In this document: positions 33,301 through 37,042 of the stretch, in pieces
Position numbering within the stretch: position 1 is the stretch's first letter
How the letters are laid out: every line of letters starts with the position of its first letter
NCBI GenBank assembly: GCA_009930275.1
Contig: RZYP01000014.1
Coordinates: 1 to 37,042, forward strand
DNA: 37,042 nt
Source of the DNA: Negativicutes bacterium
Lineage (GTDB): Bacteria > Bacillota_C > Negativicutes > Acidaminococcales > Acidaminococcaceae
Direction: 5' to 3'
Made by a program: the position numbers and the translations under genes
Notes under the pieces: generated by a model
Told to the model about the DNA's origin: nothing
The model's database searches: none
Seen by the model: only the letters and a program-made list of their open reading frames with translations

Positions 33301-35141
33301 TGAACTGGGACAATGCTTCATTACAGAATGGCAGCAGCACTACAGTTGGCGGTGGCACCTCGCAGCAAACGGGAGCAGGTGAATATGGTACGCAAGCAAC
33401 AAATGGCAGCAAGGTTTTGAACACTTCGGTTGCCGCCAATATTGCTAATAATTATGATATTACCTACACTGACAAGTTCACTATCAACAAACGACAGTTG
33501 ACGGTAAACACTGAAGGCAGCAAGACCTATGGTTCCGTCAATCCCACCACAGGCTTCACCTATACCACCGATACCGGTACCGCTAACAGTGGACTGATGA
33601 GTTGGGACAGCAACATCTTCAGCGGTGCTTCCTCAACCGTTGACAGCAGTATCACGAATGAGTCCAATGCAGGCGTCTATGGCACCAAAGGCACGCAGTC
33701 TCCTAACACCGAAGTACTGCACACCACCCTTAATCAAAATGCGATTACCAATAATTATGATATTACTTATGCCGACAAATTTACCATTAATAAAGCCTCC
33801 TTGCAGATAATTACGGAAGGCAACAGAATTTACGGTCAAGGCAACGATAAGATCAACTACTCTTATTTAAACAAAGGTTTGACTGATTTCGACAAGCTGG
33901 CTTACGATACTTATCTTGCGAATACCGACACTTTCAGCAAAGATACAACGACAGGCATCACAACCCAGAGCGATGCAGGCAAATATGGCACTAAAGATGC
34001 TAACGGCACGCAAGCCTTGAATACTGATTTTGCCAATAAGGCAGGCACTGAATACTCCGATTTGTCTACCAACTACAACATCACTTTTGATGATACTTTA
34101 ACCATCAACAAACGGCAGTTAACCGTCAACACCGAAGGCAGCAAGACATACGGCAGCGCTAATCCGACCACCGGTTTTACTTACACTTCCAATACGGGTA
34201 CCGCTGACAATACAACCGGTTTGATGACCTGGGACAATACTTTGCTGCAAAATTCTACAACCGTTGTCGAAGGTCTTGATGAACGTTCCAATGCCGGCGT
34301 CTATGGCACGGAAGGCTCGCAAATACCTAACAACAAAGTCCTGAATACTACAACTGTCGCTAATTTAAACAAAAACTATGATATTACACACACTGATAAG
34401 TTTACAATTAACAAGAAGGACCTGACCTATGCTTACACCGGCACGCGCGAATATGGCCGAGACAACGCCACCGGCAGCTATAATAATCCAATTTTTAATG
34501 GTTTAACAGCTTGGGATTCAGCAACTTCAGCTGACTATACGCTAAGCAATGAAGCTGAACGTACTACAAACGTTGGCACCCATTCAGACAAGTTGAAAGT
34601 AGAACTCACTGGCGATGTTTTCAAAAATTATAATATTTCCGGCACAACCGCTTTAGAAATTACTAAAGCAGATTTCACTTATGTGGCCGACCACACTGAA
34701 TACTGGCAGGGGCAACAAATACCAGCACAAACCGGACGCGTCTTCAACAGTCATGGTGAAGATGTGAGTGACCTTGTTGGCTCTGTCGCCTGGATGACGT
34801 CTGCTACACGCTACTCATCTCCTGGTTATTATGAAATTATCGGCAGCGGCTCGGCTGACAACAGCGGCAATTATAATGTTTTTCAATATGGCAACACTGG
34901 TGCATATAGTGACTTCGAGCCAGCTTTTACCGACGCCCGTGATAATTTCACTGCACTGAAAATCAAAGCCAACCAAACCTTAAATTATGGTGAAATTTAT
35001 GGTTCTTGGGGAAATTACCGTAAACCGCAATTAGATATTCGTTACTTAACTTCTAAATCTACTGAAGGCATCAACCGTGATTGGACTGATGGGGAACAGC
35101 CAAAGGGCACTTTTAATTTTATCGGAAACTCGCAGAAATAA
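27369..35141 (+). CDS. TpsA, giant filamentous-hemagglutinin-type secreted protein
   Basis: The 2590-residue exoprotein has a signal peptide ending at STTFA (about 34) and a TPS secretion domain at about 40-165 with the NPNG motif (VVLINPNGVLFSGAKVNVGG). Next come a Thr/Ser-rich region (about 430-560) and nine GLUG-type motifs (GGLVG) from about 690 to 1095. From about 1357 onward YDG/MBG-type modules run nearly to the end, each opening with a pattern like NTEGSKTYG and closing with YDITYTDKFTINK. The final 100 residues differ (NQTLNYGEIYGSWGNYRKPQ). I see no cysteine, as expected for a protein that crosses the periplasm unfolded. AAAGGAG is 9 bases before the ATG. Probable role: adhesion or biofilm; no toxin domain is evident. 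Confidence 0.88.
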   Translation: MQIAKKRNKLALRVTLSLLIGTSLYLGSVSTTFAVPGINELPTDGTVIVGNATITNPSTGLMNINQGATTPYALINWEKFNIGSNSTVNITQHQSSDVLVNNVVSNNLSEIYGKLNATGNVVLINPNGVLFSGAKVNVGGFVASTAKLADETATSFPGFAENGIAQGNIDVTNSTIKAGIGAIIANTSVLSLPSDYAIGLGVFNDEIRLIANGNVNINAGTTLQAVDQTTVTTENTLGVEEYSVADSTSTSRSRVLLRSDANADDYGTVTMNGNPVINTSTLAIYYNPEIKEIATTQDGVQYSKKDYTKEQNFSGQYTSNATTGKLISADAGQTYAQATQTARSVAAVNADAYMLVNNIAQLQDISDANTGNLNGKYALGKDINATGDTAAFYDQTNGILYRSDKNGNIVAVSTSDGGTFTDATTKVIAGKTITNTGSTISDGTYNYNGSTTSDSTYTLATDGSITSSVYNRDATGNVIIRNSDGTTISGNTVNTAGNTYSISGNSVTTNGEMYNITASTVTTVQGGITYTITGSTVTGVDASNNPVTIPSDTQTQLLGLASSVKDAQSTYTSAQTVNTAMNTFATGANAAKPALATALTQFNALNTTAINQPAKSIDSSKWNDNKGFNPIGDADTGKAFKGSFDGYDGDAVHGISNLTIKRTDEDNVGLFGVTDGSSLRRVILNNAVIEGQSNVGALVGQMKGTTVSSSATYGGSVTSTTAGSANIGGLVGLATDASNINSAYNSASVTGKNDDGSVNISNLGGIVGHLDNSNVSSVINAGNIYGEKSTGGLVGNVNNDTMPTNTKTLANSYNKGQVSGIDNTGGIAGEATNASFDTVYNTNESSTLSGNLAALNADLSAIKAYYADSHNQSNSGKITGTGQNTGGLVGLAENTTIDKAYNAGNVTGTANTGGLVGQMTGSSSLITNAYNADNNTVIRETFASGLPDAVKNITSSSNVTEEDVRYYSFYSVDSSGNPTYYYFIPTLENGTVGKSDTQGAKGYYVLADGSIVNPDNSTNNTNYVPTEDRYYMNRMGYLDANVTGTENTGGLVGNMTNGMIDTTYNAGTVTGTAASSGGLVGTMSGGTLKNSFYVTGTDASTGKEFSGQTKAVGNQISGTVASNIKSEGQDIKLMRQGTNVKSLGDNATNNTNWIGVIQDTTQGGLYVYTTIQVDVDAAVSNATVRYFTPDEGLFTLAANGNHVAILQPVEGTTDKFKSLENGKTYTLTTDGNGTNTFKSDGEADITIYKRMVSSNQGDNWLIYENSSLPLLQAYLNNTGLDRVFEYDGTTHNLVTQDVDHLYGRADFNDAAGKNVWTDGYTESGEHPGSSQYRYDRSSIWSPQHAYQIDPKAQIVILPKNMTVTVTGNKTYGNHALTGYYVQVGSNYYKVTDTNDLISYPDGYYYEVVALANGETIAGKATAEGKYLVTINGFVDGEGILTTGQTKDVISGLVTMMKNSTKGNSFVYEDIANGKKDTLQTDAGNYGFTSGSLGGLEADHKNYNISYTGQETIGKADLYYTVDGVRDYGKTNLDSNGEYNFTLVGVDDAVGTDGSYTSTEGYLKAWDQNKLVGMTANDVTAFLNKSGLTYSIKGNADGGSVITIDNKTHVIVDSTGKVTSYDVTSFGPNPAFNSADLSKNYNLVWKAENANTTLKTNTAQNTFGTTAAAIDNSTMTLKPIDLNVTINGERNYGDNMSTSDSIIYGSTASDGKWAVNANGYASNGRDNSNTVLNKTVLQTLLNLVEGLPENMLNKIDATTFVKRDGSGNVTVYDLKTGTEYTGSIINIATLFTKTEGTDNRTVVFDPSATNNQILNSAYKYDYLVKNGNHSLKIKPIDLTILTNGSKIYGQNNDDIAYGYTYNGLKDFDTDDHDTYLKNNTTYTSSPDSRITSTSDAGVYGTQNGDGQKAINTTIQNTGSTEYNNIANNYNIKFADTLTINKRALELNTEGSKVYGNINPTTGFTYTTNTGTADNTTGLMNWDNASLQNGSSTTVGGGTSQQTGAGEYGTQATNGSKVLNTSVAANIANNYDITYTDKFTINKRQLTVNTEGSKTYGSVNPTTGFTYTTDTGTANSGLMSWDSNIFSGASSTVDSSITNESNAGVYGTKGTQSPNTEVLHTTLNQNAITNNYDITYADKFTINKASLQIITEGNRIYGQGNDKINYSYLNKGLTDFDKLAYDTYLANTDTFSKDTTTGITTQSDAGKYGTKDANGTQALNTDFANKAGTEYSDLSTNYNITFDDTLTINKRQLTVNTEGSKTYGSANPTTGFTYTSNTGTADNTTGLMTWDNTLLQNSTTVVEGLDERSNAGVYGTEGSQIPNNKVLNTTTVANLNKNYDITHTDKFTINKKDLTYAYTGTREYGRDNATGSYNNPIFNGLTAWDSATSADYTLSNEAERTTNVGTHSDKLKVELTGDVFKNYNISGTTALEITKADFTYVADHTEYWQGQQIPAQTGRVFNSHGEDVSDLVGSVAWMTSATRYSSPGYYEIIGSGSADNSGNYNVFQYGNTGAYSDFEPAFTDARDNFTALKIKANQTLNYGEIYGSWGNYRKPQLDIRYLTSKSTEGINRDWTDGEQPKGTFNFIGNSQK
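29448..30648 (+). repeat. GLUG-type repeat region in tpsA
   Basis: Nine copies of a glycine motif (NVGALVG, NIGGLVG, NLGGIVG, STGGLVG, NTGGIAG, three NTGGLVG, SSGGLVG), most followed by an AYNAGNVTG-like strand. A Tyr-rich insert of about 100 residues (from about 30180 to 30480) splits the last copies. Confidence 0.75.
32868..34730 (+). repeat. tandem YDG/MBG modules in tpsA, order A-B-B-A-B-C
   Basis: Six modules of about 101-109 residues start near 32868 (A1), 33193 (B1), 33497 (B2), 33802 (A2), 34118 (B3) and 34421 (C). B modules share LTVNTEGSKTYG then NPTTGFTYT, and are alike at DNA level (GTCAACACCGAAGGCAGCAA type). A modules share GSKIYGQNND or GNRIYGQGND and a DTYL stretch. Three longer relatives precede them at about 31440, 31915 and 32401. 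Confidence 0.75.
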
Positions 35142-35169
35142 TATTTAACTTCTTTTAGTAACAGCAAAA

Positions 35170-35210
35170 TAAAATGAGCTTGAATCGTTTTCCGATTCAA
35201 GCTCATTTAT
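35170..35210. terminator. bidirectional intrinsic terminator
   Basis: AAATGAGCTTGAATCG (35172-35187) pairs perfectly with CGATTCAAGCTCATTT (35193-35208). A-rich and T-rich flanks allow it to end both tpsA and the convergent aldehyde dehydrogenase gene. Confidence 0.88.
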
Positions 35211-35226
35211 TTTATACTTTTTAACC

Positions 35227-36708
35227 TTATTTTACGTAGAAACCGCCTGGTTTTTCAGCAAGGTTGATAATAATATTCTTCATTTGAGTATAGTGGTCAA
35301 GAATAACCTTGTGGGTCTCTCTACCAATGCCGGATTCTTTGTAACCGCCGAATGGTGTGCCAGCCGGGAAACTGTTGTAGGTATTTACCCAGACACGACC
35401 TGTTCTGATGCCTCTGGCAACCCTGATAGCTTTGTTGATGTCTTTGGTAAAGACACCGCCGGCCAAGCCATACTCGCTGTCATTGGCCATTGCCAAAAGT
35501 TCGTCCTCATCCTTGAACTTAATAACCACGCCGACCGGTCCGAAGATTTCTTCCTGGGCAACGCGCATATCATTAGTCACATCGACCAGCAACGTCGGCT
35601 GCATAAATGCTCCTTTAGCCGCTTCGCCCTCTGTGAACCTGGCGCCGCCAACAGCAACCTTCGCACCCTCTTGTTTGCCGATTTCAACATAACTTAAAAT
35701 CTTGTTCAATTGACGTTCGTCAACCTGCGACCCCATCTGCGTATTCATGTCGAGTGGATTGCCAACTTTTAAATTTTGGAAAGCCGGGATCACATGCGCC
35801 ATGAACTCATCGTAGAAGGACTCTTCAACAAATATTCTCGAACCCGCAGAACACACCTGCCCTTGGTTAAAGAGAATGCCGAGCTGAATGCCTTCCAGTG
35901 CCAGCTTCATATCCGCATCCTTAAAGAATACATTGGCAGACTTGCCGCCTAGTTCCAAAGTCGACGGGATAATCATCTGCGCCGCCGAAATGCCGATTTC
36001 CCTGCCGACCTCCGTTGAACCTGTAAACGCCAGTTTGTCCAAGCCAGTGTGGTGCTGCAGGAACTCGCCGCTCTTGGAGCCTTTACCCGTGATTACGTTG
36101 ACTACGCCCTTAGGCACAACCTCCCCGATCAGTTTCATTAATTCGAGGACACTCAAGGAAGTGCTGCTGGAAGGCTTGAGGACGCTGACATCACCAGCCG
36201 CCAAAACAGGTGCGAGCTTCCAAGCCGCCATAAGGAACGGGAAATTCCAAGGAATAATCTGTCCAACTACGCCGAGCGGTTCTCGCAAAATGATGCTGAG
36301 CGTATTTTCGTCAATCATTGTGGAGCTGCCTTCTTCGCCGCGAATGACGCCGGCAAAATAACGGAAATGATCCGCCGCCAAAGGAATATCCGCATAAGTC
36401 GTTTCCCTGATCGGCTTGCCATTATCCATCGTTTCGACTCTCGCCAGAAAATCTCTATTCGCATCGATGATATCGGCGATTTTGTTTAAGACGGCAGCCC
36501 TTTGGGTAACCGTTGTCTTGCTCCAGGTCTGAAAGGCTTTGTGCGCTGCTCTGACAGCCTCATCGACATCCTTTTCAGAAGCATCGGCAATCTCCGCCAA
36601 AAGTTCTCCCGTAGCAGGGTTATAGGTCTTAAGAGTTGCACCATCGGATGCATCGTGCCATTCCCCGTTAATATATAATTGATATTTATCTTGTAATTTT
36701 ACGTTCAT
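35227..36708 (-). CDS. NAD(P)-dependent aldehyde dehydrogenase, AldB/ExaC-like
   Basis: The 493-residue enzyme is a class ALDH with all usual motifs: GQIIPWNFPFLMAAWKLAPV, the cofactor loop FTGSTEVGREIG, the general base Glu in LELGGKSANVFF, the catalytic Cys in NQGQVCSAGSR and EEIFGPVGVV. The ending (NTYNSFPAGTPFGGYKESGI and GGFYVK) is that of bacterial acetaldehyde dehydrogenases of the AldB/ExaC group, which oxidise acetaldehyde to acetate. The exact substrate is not shown by sequence. AGGAGG is 7 bases before the ATG, and a promoter lies at 36755-36783. Single gene unit. Confidence 0.92.
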   Translation of the reverse strand: MNVKLQDKYQLYINGEWHDASDGATLKTYNPATGELLAEIADASEKDVDEAVRAAHKAFQTWSKTTVTQRAAVLNKIADIIDANRDFLARVETMDNGKPIRETTYADIPLAADHFRYFAGVIRGEEGSSTMIDENTLSIILREPLGVVGQIIPWNFPFLMAAWKLAPVLAAGDVSVLKPSSSTSLSVLELMKLIGEVVPKGVVNVITGKGSKSGEFLQHHTGLDKLAFTGSTEVGREIGISAAQMIIPSTLELGGKSANVFFKDADMKLALEGIQLGILFNQGQVCSAGSRIFVEESFYDEFMAHVIPAFQNLKVGNPLDMNTQMGSQVDERQLNKILSYVEIGKQEGAKVAVGGARFTEGEAAKGAFMQPTLLVDVTNDMRVAQEEIFGPVGVVIKFKDEDELLAMANDSEYGLAGGVFTKDINKAIRVARGIRTGRVWVNTYNSFPAGTPFGGYKESGIGRETHKVILDHYTQMKNIIINLAEKPGGFYVK

Positions 36709-36754
36709 TTCTTCGCCTCCTGATAAATTTAATCTCTACTATTTAGGTAAGGTT

Positions 36755-36783
36755 ATTTTACCACTTATCACTATGTTTAACAA
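36755..36783 (-). promoter_or_regulatory. promoter of the aldehyde dehydrogenase gene
   Basis: On the minus strand TTGTTA (36783-36778), 17 bases, TAAAAT (36760-36755), leaving an untranslated leader of about 40 bases. Confidence 0.65.
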
Positions 36784-36829
36784 TACCGGCTAAATTGTAA
36801 TATTTTTGGAAACATTTCCCGCAACACGC

Positions 36830-36874
36830 AAAAATAGTGCCGTTTCAGCTTTTCGCCGAATCAGCACTATTTTT
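36830..36874. terminator. long hairpin with terminator-like ends between tRNA and aldehyde dehydrogenase gene
   Basis: AAAAATAGTGC (36830-36840) pairs with GCACTATTTTT (36864-36874). The inner arms TTCAGC and GCCGAA extend the stem to about 18 pairs with a few mismatches. T runs flank both ends. It may be a second terminator for tRNA transcripts or act on the downstream gene. Confidence 0.55.
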
Positions 36875-36900
36875 ATTTTACATTTATTTCACATATTCAA

Positions 36901-36931
36901 AATAAAAAACACCCACAGTATACTGTGAGTG
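36901..36931 (-). terminator. terminator of the tRNA operon
   Basis: On the minus strand CACTCACAGTATACTGTGGG, closing with TG, forms an 11-bp stem with one mismatch or G-U, followed by TTTTTTATTTTG. It lies 13 bases after the tRNA-Phe CCA end. Confidence 0.85.
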
Positions 36932-36944
36932 CTTGCTGAAAAAA

Positions 36945-37020
<76 letters not shown>

Positions 37021-37023
37021 AAA

Positions 37024-37042
37024 TGGCGACCCGGATCGGACT
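37024..37042 (-). tRNA. 3' end of a second tRNA, probably tRNA-Asp
   Basis: The minus-strand end AGTCCGATCCGGGTCGCCA fits a T-loop end (AGT), T-stem CCGAT, acceptor CCGGGTC, discriminator G and CCA. G at the discriminator fits tRNA-Asp, but the anticodon is outside the window. Confidence 0.6.

Noticed and set aside
27369..35141. Contact-dependent inhibition (CdiA) toxin at the TpsA C-terminus, with immunity gene
   Set aside because: No VENN-like or pretoxin motif, the repeats run nearly to the end, and the terminator follows without a small immunity ORF.

Overview
The window looks like chromosome of a diderm Firmicute (Negativicutes; an Acidaminococcaceae such as Phascolarctobacterium would fit, but this is inference). 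An outer membrane is implied by a complete two-partner secretion pair (25674-35141). A Firmicute background is suggested by strong AGGAGG ribosome sites, TTG/GTG starts, Cheo-box-type LexA sites beside a yneA-like gene, a ThiW transporter subunit and a high-molecular-weight rubredoxin. Nothing points to a phage, plasmid, transposase or CRISPR array.

Layout. 1-965: end of a BMP-type substrate-binding protein, a bidirectional terminator and a GAF-LuxR regulator. 966-2102: two paralogous cobalamin riboswitches, each with its own terminator, leading into a 56-aa ORF and the LuxR gene. 2103-3686: an unrecognised two-gene unit (secreted protein plus a DUF697-like membrane protein). 3784-5263: fetAB, a predicted metal exporter. 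5315-5380: a dispersed intergenic repeat, with a second partial copy at 9746-9777. 5430-8500: cobalamin-dependent methionine synthase split into a core enzyme and a separate activation protein. 8609-8987: SOS-type LysM gene. 9158-9496: hypothetical. 9915-11057: GltD-like flavoprotein without its Fe-S domain. 11122-14210: three minor-pilin genes. 14335-16554: M48 protease and a CaiB/AMACR-type enzyme. 16636-17536: thiW and a small membrane protein. 17572-22890: operon of patatin-like lipase, sbcD, sbcC and rubredoxin-flavoprotein. 22956-25367: four-PAS PucR/CdaR-type regulator, divergent from the TpsB/TpsA genes. 35227-36708: aldehyde dehydrogenase. 36945 to the end: tRNA-Phe and the 3' end of another tRNA, probably tRNA-Asp.

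How the genes work together. Cobalamin appears twice: as cofactor of the methionine synthase and as ligand of the tandem riboswitches, which here seem to control a transcription factor and a tiny ORF rather than cobalamin transport or synthesis. The surface-related block is the large adhesin-like TpsA with its transporter TpsB, possibly under the neighbouring PAS regulator. The minor pilins are separate and lack a major pilin or motor gene here. The most unusual items are the duplicated riboswitch locus, the modular, cysteine-free TpsA, and the shared beta-strand-rich tails of two minor pilins.
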